NCBI GenBank assembly: GCA_046350295.1
Contig: JAXMAR010000018.1
Span: forward strand, 1-64,000
Source: JAXMAR01 sp046350295
Lineage (GTDB): Bacteria > Planctomycetota > Planctomycetia > Gemmatales > Gemmataceae
Direction of reading: 5' to 3'
DNA: 64,000 bases
Shown: positions 27,446-36,263 of the stretch, piece after piece
Position numbering within the stretch: position 1 is the first letter of the stretch
Layout: the number at the start of each line of letters is the position of its first letter
Made by a program: the position numbers and the translations under genes
The notes under the pieces: model-generated
Seen by the model: only the letters and a program-made list of their open reading frames with translations
The model's database searches: none
What the model was told of the DNA's origin: nothing

Positions 27446-29974
27446 TCAGCGCCGTTCGCGTCCCACACGCACGAGCCGTCCTTGCACGCGGCCGAAATCG
27501 ATGTCGATGCCCGGATCGAGCTGAACTCCTAGCCCCGGATCGATGGCGCGGCGGCCGTCCCGGTCGTGTACCGTCCAGCTCTGCTTGGAGCGATTGCGCA
27601 ACAGGAGGATCGACGGATCGCTCGGCTTCTTGCCGACGATCGCCACCGTGCCGTCGGGGGAGTTCGCCTGCAGGCCGGGCAGCTCCTCCGCGGTCAGAGG
27701 CAGGCCGTCGGAGAGAGGCACTCTCTGCCCGTTGGAAAGCTCCAGGAACAGGCCGAGACGCTGCACCGTCTCCGGACTGCACACGGTGATGGTCACGTTG
27801 CCGATCTTGCGGCTGTCGCCGGCCTCCAGTTCGATGCGCCGGCCCGATTCGATGTCCTCGCACAGGACGCGGTCGTTGCTGAGCTGGTAGCGCATGACGA
27901 GGGCGGGGGCGTTGTTAACGACGACGGTGGCACGGCGTTCGTCGGAGCCCACGGTGACGGGGGCCGTGCCGAGGGTGACGGTGCGAGTCTCGCGGGCGCC
28001 GTAGCGGACCTCGAGCCACCAGCGGCGGAAGGCGACCTCGGCCAGGGCGACCATGACGCCGATGCAGAAGCCGATGACGATGGCGCCCAGAAGATCGCCG
28101 AGCAGCGTGCCGGCGACACCCGCGCCTTTCGTAATGAGACTGATAAGGTTGAACAGCAGGCCGCCGGCGAAGCCGCCGATGACGCCCCCCAGGATCCCCT
28201 TGTACCATTTGAGGTTGGGGACGAAGAACGCCATCGACAGACCGATAACGGCGCCGATAAAGGTCCAGAAGAGCGTGCGCAGGATGATCCCCACCGCCAG
28301 CGGCAGCGCCATCTGCGTGAACAACAGTTCGCTGAGAAAGCCGGCGACAAGCCCGGCGCCCAGCGGGACGAGGGACTTGATAAACGCCTCACCGGTGAAC
28401 AAACTCTGGCGCATGTACAGCCGCTGCCCCGCGATGAGAGCCAGGGCGAGGCCGTAGGCGAGAAGCCCGAACAGCAAGCCGCTGCCGACCCAGAGGCGCC
28501 ACGCCTGGCTCTTTTCGAACGTCCCGCCGCTCGTGATGCTCGCAACCCCTGCCGCCGCCTCTTTCCGGGCAATATCGGCAATGCTGCTCTTGAACTCGTT
28601 GAGGACTTTGTTGAAGTTGCCCCCCGCCACGACTTGAGTGAGGTCGAATTCCAGTCCGCTCATCTTCGGTGTCTTGGTTTTCGGGTCCTCGGTCTTGTCC
28701 CAGAGGGGCGTGTACATCGCGCGGAGGCCCAGGTAGTCTTCCGGCGGCGCGTTGCGCGAGCCGATGATGAAGTGAATCTGCCGCACGTTCTTGTCCAGCA
28801 AATAACGCTTGGTGGTGTTTAGGTCGGGCTGCGGCCGACGGGTTTCGCCGCCGCCGGCAAACCGGCCCGGCATGATGTAGGAGGCGTCGGTGATGAGGAT
28901 CTGCACCTTGATCGCCCCCTCGCGCACCGGCTTGTCCGCCGCACGCATCATCGCCTCGAGGCTGTTCTCCGGCAGATCGCCGCCGCCGTCCGCCCGCAGA
29001 ATCTGCACCTTGCCGCGAAACTCCTCGACGTCCGGCGTATAGGCCAGACCGTTGCGCCACGTGAAGACGAACGGATCATCCAGGATACCGGCGGCGCCGT
29101 CGTTGGGGAAACGGGCGTCCGTATCGCGGAAAACGCACAGCCCCAGGGTAACGTCCAGGTTGGACTTCTTCAGCTCATCCACGAAGGAGCCGATGCCGCG
29201 CGCCACGCCGTCGATCGACGTCTGCATGCTGCCGGTGATGTCGAGGACGAACATCACGTCCGCCTTCGGGGAAACCGGAACCGCCTCGTGTACCGAGAGC
29301 GCGGTTTTCGGATCCCGGTCCAGGAAATTCACCTGTACGATCTTCCCCGCCAGGTCGACGAGGCTGGTCCTCTTCGCGGTCTCACCCTTCTTGGCGGCCG
29401 TGAAAACCGTATCCGGGTCCTTGAGCGTGTAGCTGGACTCTTTCTTGTCTTCCGCGCCCGTGATCGTGAAATTCAATCCTTCCGATTTGACGAGAAGCCC
29501 GAGCCTGCTCTCCTCCGCCGCCGGCGGCGGGGGCTGCAGCAGGATGTGCGGCCCGCAGATCAGCAGTGCGGCGATGAAGCAGCCGAGCGCTCCCATCAGG
29601 CCGAACAGGAGCGGCTTGGACGAGGACGAGCTGCGGCTCGAGCCGTGGATCGAGCCGACCTCCTGCTCGCGCCGATCCTTGCGGCGCCGCGGCCGGTCGC
29701 GGTCATCGTAACGGTCGCGCGGCGGCGGGCCGCCCCGGTCGCGCGTCGGCTCGCGATCGCGCGTCGGCTCGCGATCGAGCGGTGGGGGCGTCCCGTAGGC
29801 CGGCGGCGCGGGGGCGCCCATCGGGGGCGCGGCAGTCGCTCCGGTAGCGACCGGCTGCGAGCTCGACGGGATCACCAGCTGCTGCTGGCAGCGCGGGCAG
29901 GCGAACATCTTGCCCGCCAGCTGATCGGGCAACTGCAGCGGCGTGTTGCACTTCGGACAGGCAAAAACCGGCAT
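27446..29974 (-). CDS. full-length zinc-ribbon/VWA/membrane-bundle/FHA-like protein (VWA-2)
   Basis: 842 residues. Zinc ribbon 6-30 (CPKC at 6-9, CPRC at 26-29); Pro- then Asp/Arg-rich linker 40-120 with DREPTRDREPTRDR; TM1 121-146. An extra domain of about 85 residues precedes the VWA domain, which begins near 238 (ADVMFVLDITGSMQTSID). GGGDLPENSLEAM is at 330-342 and VQILITDASYIMPG at 357-370. Five helices lie at ~494-516, 531-552, 555-585, 593-615 and 618-646, including the glycine-rich GGVIGGFAGGLLFN. RRWWLEVRYGARETRTVTLGTAPVTVGSD begins a beta-rich tail to the end, which appears to hold two FHA-like units. With six helices, zinc ribbon and tail would face the cytoplasm and VWA the outside. 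It is the template for the other cluster members. Confidence 0.85.
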   Translation of the reverse strand: MPVFACPKCNTPLQLPDQLAGKMFACPRCQQQLVIPSSSQPVATGATAAPPMGAPAPPAYGTPPPLDREPTRDREPTRDRGGPPPRDRYDDRDRPRRRKDRREQEVGSIHGSSRSSSSSKPLLFGLMGALGCFIAALLICGPHILLQPPPPAAEESRLGLLVKSEGLNFTITGAEDKKESSYTLKDPDTVFTAAKKGETAKRTSLVDLAGKIVQVNFLDRDPKTALSVHEAVPVSPKADVMFVLDITGSMQTSIDGVARGIGSFVDELKKSNLDVTLGLCVFRDTDARFPNDGAAGILDDPFVFTWRNGLAYTPDVEEFRGKVQILRADGGGDLPENSLEAMMRAADKPVREGAIKVQILITDASYIMPGRFAGGGETRRPQPDLNTTKRYLLDKNVRQIHFIIGSRNAPPEDYLGLRAMYTPLWDKTEDPKTKTPKMSGLEFDLTQVVAGGNFNKVLNEFKSSIADIARKEAAAGVASITSGGTFEKSQAWRLWVGSGLLFGLLAYGLALALIAGQRLYMRQSLFTGEAFIKSLVPLGAGLVAGFLSELLFTQMALPLAVGIILRTLFWTFIGAVIGLSMAFFVPNLKWYKGILGGVIGGFAGGLLFNLISLITKGAGVAGTLLGDLLGAIVIGFCIGVMVALAEVAFRRWWLEVRYGARETRTVTLGTAPVTVGSDERRATVVVNNAPALVMRYQLSNDRVLCEDIESGRRIELEAGDSRKIGNVTITVCSPETVQRLGLFLELSNGQRVPLSDGLPLTAEELPGLQANSPDGTVAIVGKKPSDPSILLLRNRSKQSWTVHDRDGRRAIDPGLGVQLDPGIDIDFGRVQGRLVRVGRERR
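27453..28117. repeat. long direct repeat, copy 1 (3' part of VWA-2)
   Basis: About 660 bases covering the last ~220 codons of VWA-2. They are nearly identical to 30007-30665 in VWA-3, with only a handful of substitutions. Upstream of 28117 the two genes diverge sharply although they still encode similar helices. The sharp boundary suggests recent gene conversion or a copied segment. Confidence 0.8.
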
Positions 29975-30001
29975 GGATGGTTTCCTCGCGGTTCGAACTC
30001 C

Positions 30002-32300
30002 CGCCGTTCACGTCCCACACGCACGAGCCGTCCTTGCACGCGGCCGAAATCGATGTCGATGCCCGGATCGAGCTGAACTCCTAGCCCCGGATCGATGGGC
30101 GCGGCGGCCGTCCCGGTCGTGTACCGTCCAGCTCTGCTTGGAGCGATGCGCAACAGGAGGATCGACGGATCGCTCGGCTTCTTGCCGACGATCGCCACCG
30201 TGCCGTCGGGGAGTTCGCCTGCAGGCCGGGCAGCTCCTCCGCGGTCAGAGGCAGGCCGTCGGAGAGAGGCACTCTCTGCCCGTTGGAAAGCCCAGGAACA
30301 GGCCGAGACGCTGCACCGTCTCCGGACTGCACACGGTGATGGTCACGTTGCCGATCTTGCGGCTGTCGCCGGCCTCCAGTTCGATGCGCCGGCCCGATTC
30401 GATGTCCTCGCACAGGACGCGGTCGTTGCTGAGCTGGTGCGCATGACGAGGGCGGGGCGTTGTTAACGACGACGGTGGCACGGCGTTCGTCGGAGCCCAC
30501 GGTGACGGGGGCCGTGCCGAGGGTGACGGTGCGAGTCTCGCGGACGCCGTAGCGGACCTCGAGCCACCAGCGGCGGAAGGCGACCTCGGCCAGGGCGACC
30601 ATGACGCCGATGCAGAAGCCGATGACGATGGCGCCCAGGAGGTCGCCGAGCAGCGTGCCGGCGACGACGCCCGCGGCGCCGGTGACAAGCGTGATGAGGT
30701 TGAAGAGCAAGCCGCCGGCGAAGCCGCCGATGACACCGCCCAGAAGTCCCTTGTACCACTTGAGGTTGGGCACGAAGAACGCCATCGACAGGCCGATGAC
30801 GGCGCCGATGAGGGTCCAGCCGAGAGTGCGCAGAATGATGCCGACCGCCATCGGCATCTCGAATTGCGTGAACAACAGGTCGATCAGGAAGCCGGCGATG
30901 AGCCCCGCGCCGAGCGGCACGAGGGCCTTGACGAAGGCGCCGCCGGTCAACAGGCTTTGCCGCATGTAAATGCGTTGCCCCGCGATCAAGGCGAGGGCCA
31001 GGCCGAAGGCGAGGACGCCGAAAAGCAGGCCGCTCGCGACCCAGAGGCGCCACGACTGACTCTTCTCGAACGTGGCGCCGGCGCCGCCAGTGATGCTGGC
31101 CACGCCCGCTTCCTTGCGCGCCTCCTCGACGATGCTTTTTTTGAACTCGGTGAGGATTGAGTTCATCGCCGATGGATTGCGCGAGACCTCCCCGAGATCG
31201 TAGAACGCGCCTCCGAGTACGTCGGTTTCCTCGCCGGACTTCGTCTTGATCTTGGTCTTGTCCCACATCTTCCAGTACACCTCGTCCTGGAGATGCTTGT
31301 GCGTGATGATATGGACCAGGCGCACGTTCTTGGCCTTTAGCTCCGTCTTGGTCGCGTTCAGGTTTGGCTCGTAGAACGGCCACGGCTTGGGATGCGCGTC
31401 CGTGATCAGGATCTGCACCTTGATCGCGCTGCCGGCGCGGTCCGCCTGCTGCGGCTTGCCCGCCGCCAGGCGCATCGCCTCCAGGCAATTCTCCGGCTCG
31501 TCACCGCCGCCGCCGGCCCGGATCTTGCGCAGCACCTCCTTGTATTCGTCGATGTTGTTCGTGTAGGTCGAGCCGTCGCGCCAGGTGAAGGTCCAGGGGT
31601 CGCCACGCACTCCGGCGAACGTGTCGTCGGGGTTGTTGAGGAATTCGTCCCGGAAGATCGTCAGGCCGACCCGGCAGTCGATCTTGTCGGCCGCGAACTT
31701 GTCCACGAAGCTCTGGATGCCGGCGTTGACGCCGTTGATGGCCCAGTCCATGCTGCCCGTCACGTCCACGACGAACATCACGTCCGCCTTCGCCGAAACC
31801 TCGACCTTCGTTCCCGGCGCCGCCGCCGGCGCGCTTGGGATGAGCAGGATGTGCGGCCCGCAGATCAAGAGGGCGGCGACGAAGCAGCCGAGCGCCCCCA
31901 ACAAACCGAACAAGAGCGGCTTGGACCAGGACGAGCTGCTGCTCGAACCGCCGATCGAGCCGACCTCCTGTTCCTGCCAGTCCTTGCGGCGCCGCGGCGC
32001 CCGGTCCCGGCCGTCGTAATCGTCGCGCGGCGGTGGACCGCCCCGGTCACGCGGCGCCTCACGCATCGCTTCGCGGTCGCGCTCTCGTTCACGCGGCGGC
32101 GGAGCGCCGTAACCCGGCGCCGGCGGCCCACCCATCGGCGGCGGCGGCGCGGGGGGAGCCCCGGCGGCGACCCCGGCCGGCTGCGAGCTCGACGGGATCA
32201 CTCACAGCTGCCCGCAGCGCGGGCAGGCGAACATCTTACCGGCCAGTTGATCGGGGAGCTGTAGCGGCGTGTTGCACTTCGGACAGGCAAAAACGGGCAT
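30002..32300 (-). pseudogene. zinc-ribbon/VWA/membrane-bundle protein (VWA-3), in-frame TGA and 3' frameshifts
   Basis: From the ATG at 32300 the zinc ribbon (FACPKCNTPLQLPDQLAG, CPRCGQL) runs into an in-frame TGA at 32202-32204. The same frame continues at once with VIPSSSQPAGV, a Pro/Arg-rich linker, TM (KPLLFGLLGALGCFVAALLICGPHILL) and VWA (FVVDVTGSMDWAINGVNAGIQS, GGGGDEPENCLEAM, ILITDAHPKPWPFYEPNLNAT). The membrane bundle and RRWWLEVRYGVRETRTVTLGTAPVTVGSD follow. After about 30480 the tail breaks into three frames through at least five one-base indels relative to VWA-2, although the DNA is otherwise nearly identical. It lacks the extra pre-VWA domain of VWA-2. Translation could restart at the GTG at 32201, giving about 700 residues. 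Whether the lesions are real is open. Confidence 0.72.
30007..30665. repeat. long direct repeat, copy 2 (3' part of VWA-3)
   Basis: Partner of 27453-28117 in the same orientation. Between about 30095 and 30465 it differs from copy 1 by one-base indels (one insertion near 30097; deletions near 30147, 30210, 30292, 30441 and 30455) with essentially no substitutions. This profile is unlike natural divergence. Confidence 0.8.
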
Positions 32301-32529
32301 GTATTTTTCCTCGCGACGACCGCGCTGTTCCGCCCTTCTCTCATGGCGGAACGCGTCTCTCCTCTGTCGGAATCGGACGAAACCAGGCGTGATTGTACCC
32401 GCTTTTTTTGCCGGAGGCGAGAGACCAGCGCCCCATCCTCTCGAATCCATGCGCGGACAGAAGGGGTGTCACGGGCGGCGCGGCCGCCGCGCACGAGCGG
32501 GCAACCGCCTGAGGCGCCGCGGACCGCCC

Positions 32530-33408
32530 TCACCGCGCCAGCTCCAGCATCTTCGTCTTGATGTCGCGCATGGCGCCGGACAGGTTGGCCGGGAAACCCA
32601 TGTTCAGCTCGGTCCAGCGACCGCTCAGGATGGGCCGGCCGCCCGGGCCGATGGCGGGATTCCACAGCTCCTCATAGACGTTCCGGTAGGCCGGCACGCC
32701 GATGATGTGCAACTGCCGGACGTTCTTGTCCTGCAGGAAGGTCTTGGTCACGCGCAGGTTGTCTTGATAGACCGGCCACGGCTTGGGAGCGTCATCCGTG
32801 ATGAGAATCAGGACCTTCTGCGCGTCGAAACGGCCCGCCGCTTCCGCTCCCTTGCGCAGCCCTTCAAAGCTGTTCTCCGGCGCGTCGTCACCCCCCTCCG
32901 CCCGGATGCGGCTCAATGTCTCGCGCAGCTCATCGATGTTGTTGGTGTAGCTCGAGCCGTCGCGCCAGGTGAACGTCCACGGGTCGCCGTTGATGCCATC
33001 CCCGGCCATCGCCATGAAGCCATCGCGGAAGACCGTCAGCCCGAAGCGTGCGTCCGCCTTCTCTCCCGTCAGCAAACGCTGAAACTCGACGACGCCGTCC
33101 TGGATGCCGGGCAGATTCATGCTGCCGGTGACGTCGACGACGAACATGACGTCGAGCTTCGTCGTGTCGGCCGCGAATTTGGGCCGCATCACCTTGACCT
33201 TGGCGACCTCCACCCCGACCGGCGCGGCCGCCACCGGATCGTGCTGCGGCAAGTCCCCGGACCAGATCGCCTTGCCGACGAAGACGCCGACCACGCCGCC
33301 GAAGAGGACCCCGGCCACCGTGCCCACCAGTCCGCCCCAGAACCAGCCGGGCATGCCCCTCTGCTGGGGCCGGCTGTCAGGCCGACGAAAAGGAGACGAG
33401 TCCATCAT
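32530..33408 (-). CDS. short membrane-anchored VWA protein (VWA-4)
   Basis: 292 residues from the ATG at 33408, which begins 2 bases after the upstream VWA-5 stop codon, so translation is probably coupled. A short Arg/Pro-rich cytoplasmic start leads to a single TM (GWFWGGLVGTVAGVLFGGVVGVFVGKAIW, ~20-48). The VWA domain follows: DVMFVVDVTGSMNLPGIQDGVVEF, EGGDDAPENSFEGLRKG, VLILITDDAPKPWPVYQDNLRVTKTFL. There is no zinc ribbon and no C-terminal bundle. The PKPWP(V/F/M)Y(Q/E)xNL stretch after the third metal-site motif is shared with VWA-3 and VWA-5 and seems a hallmark of this group. 229 gene-free bases separate it from VWA-3. Confidence 0.82.
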   Translation of the reverse strand: MMDSSPFRRPDSRPQQRGMPGWFWGGLVGTVAGVLFGGVVGVFVGKAIWSGDLPQHDPVAAAPVGVEVAKVKVMRPKFAADTTKLDVMFVVDVTGSMNLPGIQDGVVEFQRLLTGEKADARFGLTVFRDGFMAMAGDGINGDPWTFTWRDGSSYTNNIDELRETLSRIRAEGGDDAPENSFEGLRKGAEAAGRFDAQKVLILITDDAPKPWPVYQDNLRVTKTFLQDKNVRQLHIIGVPAYRNVYEELWNPAIGPGGRPILSGRWTELNMGFPANLSGAMRDIKTKMLELAR

Positions 33409-33410
33409 GG

Positions 33411-34201
33411 CTATTTCTCCGCCTCCCGTTTCTCGCGATCGGCGATGGCGGTGAAGATGCGCGTCTCCAGGTTCTGGATCATCGTGCGGAACACGCCGGG
33501 TTTCCCACTCAGGTTGCGGATGTCGTGCCACTCGCCGCGCAGCTCCGCGCCCCCCATCTTGGTCCACAGCTTCTGGTAGATCGGCCGGTGCTGGTCCGTG
33601 GTGATCAGGAACAGCTCGCCCACCTTTTTCGTCAGCAGGTGGTTTTGCGTCTTCGCCAGGTTGTCCTCGTACATCGGCCACGGCTTGGGCTCCGCATCCG
33701 TGATCAAGATCTGCACCTTCGTCGCCCCCGGCCGGCAAATCGCGTCCGCCGCCAGCCGCAGCCCCTCGAAGCTGTTCTCCGGTCCGTCGCCGCCGCCGTT
33801 CGCCTTGAGCAGCGACAGCACGCGCTTGATCTCGGCGCCGTCCGTCGTGTACGGCCGGCCCTTGAAGTGAAACGTGAACGGATCATCGGTGATGCCCGCC
33901 CGCGCGTCATCCGGCGAGCGCATAAGCTCGTCGCGGAAGACGGTGATGCCGAACTGCACGTCTAGCTTGCCGTTCTTGACGTGATCGACAAGGAGCTGCA
34001 CTTCCTGGTCGATGCTCTTGATCGCCCAGTCCATGCTTCCCGTGATGTCCAGGACGATCATCACGTCGACCGGCGGCGGTCCTTCTTGGGGAGCACGATC
34101 TCACGCTTGGCACGGCCGGGCGCAGTCGGCGGCCCGCACAAGAACAGGAGGGCGAAGGCGGCGCCCATCAGGCACAGACCGCGAACGATGCGAACCATCA
34201 T
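33411..34201 (-). CDS. exported VWA protein (VWA-5), one frameshift near 34070
   Basis: First gene of the cluster. From the ATG at 34201 one frame encodes a signal peptide or anchor (MVRIVRGLCLMGAAFALLFLCGPP, then KREIVLPKKD) and stops at 34061. The VWA domain is in the neighbouring frame: VDVMIVLDITGSMDWAIKSIDQ, NGGGDGPENSFEGLRLAAD, VQILITDAEPKPWPMYEDNLAKTQNHLL. It ends ADREKREAEK at 33411. A single missing C in the run of CCGs at about 34070-34080 would join the two pieces into a protein of about 263 residues, shorter than its neighbours and without tail helices. Seen: both pieces in order. Inferred: one original gene. Confidence 0.7.
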
Positions 34202-34721
34202 CCACCCCTTTGCGAAAGGACAGGGCGTCTATCCGTGTGCAAGATTCGACTGCATTCTACAGTAATCCACGCGTGCGCGAGGGTCGCCAGCCTCCCTCGC
34301 TCACATGGCGGACTGGCGCCGCAAAACCATGCGCGTCCTCTAGATCTTTTCGCGCGCGGCGCGGCGCTGCAACTTTCGTTTCATTTTTTTTCACTCAAAT
34401 ACACCGAAATGAATCCGACTCTCTTCCCGGCCCGCTTACTTGAGGATACGTCCTAGCCTCCCGAGGCGGACAACACTCTCGCGTTTCCGGGTGGCGCCAA
34501 CACATTGTAACCCACTTCCACCCGCTTTCCAGCAAATACCCCTACCCGCGGCGGCGAGTACGTTTCACCCTTTTTTCTCAAAGGAAGTCTCTCTCGACTC
34601 GGCTAGAATGGCGTCTCCGGCGGTAGACACGAGACGGCAGCTTGAAATCACGCAGGCCTGTCGACGTTGACTACGCTATCGGACGGATTCCGCTCCTGCA
34701 ACTTATTCCTTGAGACGCCAC
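34202..34721. other. intergenic region between the VWA cluster and the PQQ-type gene
   Basis: 520 bases, noticeably less GC-rich than the surroundings, with T-rich runs (ATTTTTTTTC near 34385, CCTTTTTTCTC near 34570). The genes on either side diverge, so both promoters should lie here. No convincing coding frame, tRNA or repeat was seen. Confidence 0.5.
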
Positions 34722-35948
34722 ATGCGCCAGCCTCTTCGGTTCATCTGTCTTCCCCTCCTTTTTGCCGCGCCTCTGTCCGCCGATGACTGGCCCGCCTGGC
34801 GCGGTCCGGAAGGGAGCGGCCATTCGAAGGAGAGCGCCCTGCCCGTGCACTGGAGCGCCAAGTCGATCGTCTGGCAGACGCCGCTGCCGGGAGAAGGGCA
34901 ATCCTCCCCCGTCGTCTGGGGGGAGCGCATCTTCCTCACGACGGCCCTCGACAAGGGGGCGAAACGCGTCGTCCTCTGCGTCGATCGCAACAGCGGCAAG
35001 ATTCTCTGGCAGGAAGTGGCCTGGTCCGGCAAGCCGGAAGCCACCCACAAGATGAACGGCTGGGCCACCGCCACCTGCGCCACCGACGGCGAACGCGTCG
35101 TCGCCTTCTTCGGCAAGGGCGGCCTGCATTGTTACAGCATGGACGGCAAAAAACTCTGGTCGCGCGACCTCGGCGCCTTTCCCGGCCCCTGGGGCACGGC
35201 CGCCTGCCCGGTCATCCTCGGCGACGTCGTTCTGCAGAATTGCGATTCCACCGCCGCCGCCTATTTCATCGCCGTCGACAAGAAGACCGGCGCCGATGTC
35301 TGGAAGACGCCGCGCCCGACGCCCCCCAAAGGCGGCTGGAGCACCCCCGTCCTGATCGACGCCGGTAAACGCAAGGAAATTGTCCTCAACGGCGAGACCG
35401 AGGTCACCGCCTATGACCCGGCCGACGGCCATGTCCTCTGGACCTGCAAGAGCTTCGCCGGCCGCGGCGAGCCGACCGTCGCGCCCGGCAAGGGCCTCGT
35501 CTACGTCATCAATGGCCTCGCCGGTGACATCTACGCCGTCAAGCTCGGCGGAGCCGGCAACGTCACCAGGTCCCACATCGCCTGGCACACGCCGCGCAAA
35601 GGGGGCCGTGATCAACCTTCGCCGATCCTCGTCGGCAATTACCTCGTCACGGCGGACATGACCGGCATCGCCACCTGTTACGACGCGACCAGCGGCAAGG
35701 TCCTGTGGAAGGACCGCCTCGAAGGCGCCTTCACATCGTCCCCGGTCGCGGCCGGCGGCCTCGTCTACTTCCAGAACGAAGCCGGCGAGACCTACGTCAT
35801 CGAGCCGGGTCCGAAGCTGAAAGTGGTCGCGGAGAACCGCCTCGGCGCCACGACGGGGGAGATATTCCGAGCGTCCCTGACGCCGGCCTACGGGCGATTC
35901 TTCGCACGCTCGCAGCGGCGCTTGTATTGCGTGGCGGAGGGGAAGTGA
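34722..35948 (+). CDS. exported PQQ-binding-like beta-propeller protein
   Basis: 408 residues from the ATG at 34722 with a signal peptide (RFICLPLLFAAPLSA). The mature part begins DDWPAWRGPEGSGHSKES, the usual opening of planctomycete outer-membrane-assembly/PQQ-like propellers. Repeated propeller blades with the W-x-x-x-L motif follow (SGKILWQEVAWSG, GKKLWSRDLGAFPG, GADVWKTPRPTP, DGHVLWTCKSFAG, SGKVLWKDRLEGAF), giving seven to eight blades (PQQ_2 type). Real quinoprotein catalytic residues are not apparent, so a binding or scaffold role is more likely than dehydrogenase activity. The tRNA cluster starts just after it on the other strand. Confidence 0.85.
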   Translation: MRQPLRFICLPLLFAAPLSADDWPAWRGPEGSGHSKESALPVHWSAKSIVWQTPLPGEGQSSPVVWGERIFLTTALDKGAKRVVLCVDRNSGKILWQEVAWSGKPEATHKMNGWATATCATDGERVVAFFGKGGLHCYSMDGKKLWSRDLGAFPGPWGTAACPVILGDVVLQNCDSTAAAYFIAVDKKTGADVWKTPRPTPPKGGWSTPVLIDAGKRKEIVLNGETEVTAYDPADGHVLWTCKSFAGRGEPTVAPGKGLVYVINGLAGDIYAVKLGGAGNVTRSHIAWHTPRKGGRDQPSPILVGNYLVTADMTGIATCYDATSGKVLWKDRLEGAFTSSPVAAGGLVYFQNEAGETYVIEPGPKLKVVAENRLGATTGEIFRASLTPAYGRFFARSQRRLYCVAEGK

Positions 35949-35965
35949 CTCTCTGCGAACTCAAG

Positions 35966-36039
35966 TCGCGGAGGCCGGATTCGAACCGGCGTCGAACGGC
36001 TCATGAGGCCGTGCTGGAGCCTCTCCAGTCCACTCCGCA
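35966..36039 (-). tRNA. tRNA-Met (anticodon CAT)
   Basis: 74 bases fold as a cloverleaf on the minus strand: a 7-bp acceptor stem (first pair T-G), anticodon stem ACGGC/GCCGT around loop CTCATGA, and T arm GCCGG-TTCGAAT-CCGGC. The anticodon stem lacks the GGG/CCC pairs of initiator tRNA, so this is an elongator Met tRNA, or an Ile tRNA read through a modified CAT. The D arm is short (GGA/TCC). Confidence 0.8.
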
Positions 36040-36040
36040 G

Positions 36041-36113
36041 CTGTCCCGGCAGGACTCGAACCTGCAACCGTCTGCTTAACAGGCAGCCGCACTACCGTTT
36101 GTGCTACAGGACA
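36041..36113 (-). tRNA. tRNA-Asn (anticodon GTT)
   Basis: 73 bases on the minus strand, one base from the tRNA-Met. Acceptor TGTCCTG/CGGGACA with discriminator G, D arm GCAC...GTGC, anticodon loop CTGTTAA, T arm GCAGG-TTCGAGT-CCTGC. Confidence 0.88.
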
Positions 36114-36119
36114 ATCGAG

Positions 36120-36191
36120 AGTGCCCGGTGGGAGTTGAACCCACCTGTTCTGCTTGGAAGGCAGACGCCTGGGCCGCTCGGCCACGGGCAC
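36120..36191 (-). tRNA. tRNA-Gly (anticodon TCC)
   Basis: 72 bases on the minus strand, first in the cluster's reading order. Acceptor GTGCCCG/CGGGCAC with discriminator T, anticodon stem TCTGC/GCAGA around CTTCCAA, T arm GTGGG-TTCAACT-CCCAC. Confidence 0.88.
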
Positions 36192-36263
36192 GAAAGAAAG
36201 AGAAGCCGACCCGCGCCGAGGTTCGCGATTTTCAGCGTGGGGCACGCGGCCCGCTGAAGCGGA

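Noticed and set aside
25677..27789. Plus-strand open frames across the VWA cluster
   Set aside because: Arg/Ala/Asp-rich antisense shadows; every VWA motif reads on the minus strand.
32202..32204. TGA in VWA-3 as a selenocysteine codon
   Set aside because: The position is not a Cys in the paralogues, there is no evident SECIS-like hairpin directly downstream, and no selenocysteine genes are in the window.
35966..36039. Initiator tRNA-Met
   Set aside because: The anticodon stem lacks the three G-C pairs of initiators, and the first acceptor pair is a T-G wobble rather than the C-A mismatch.
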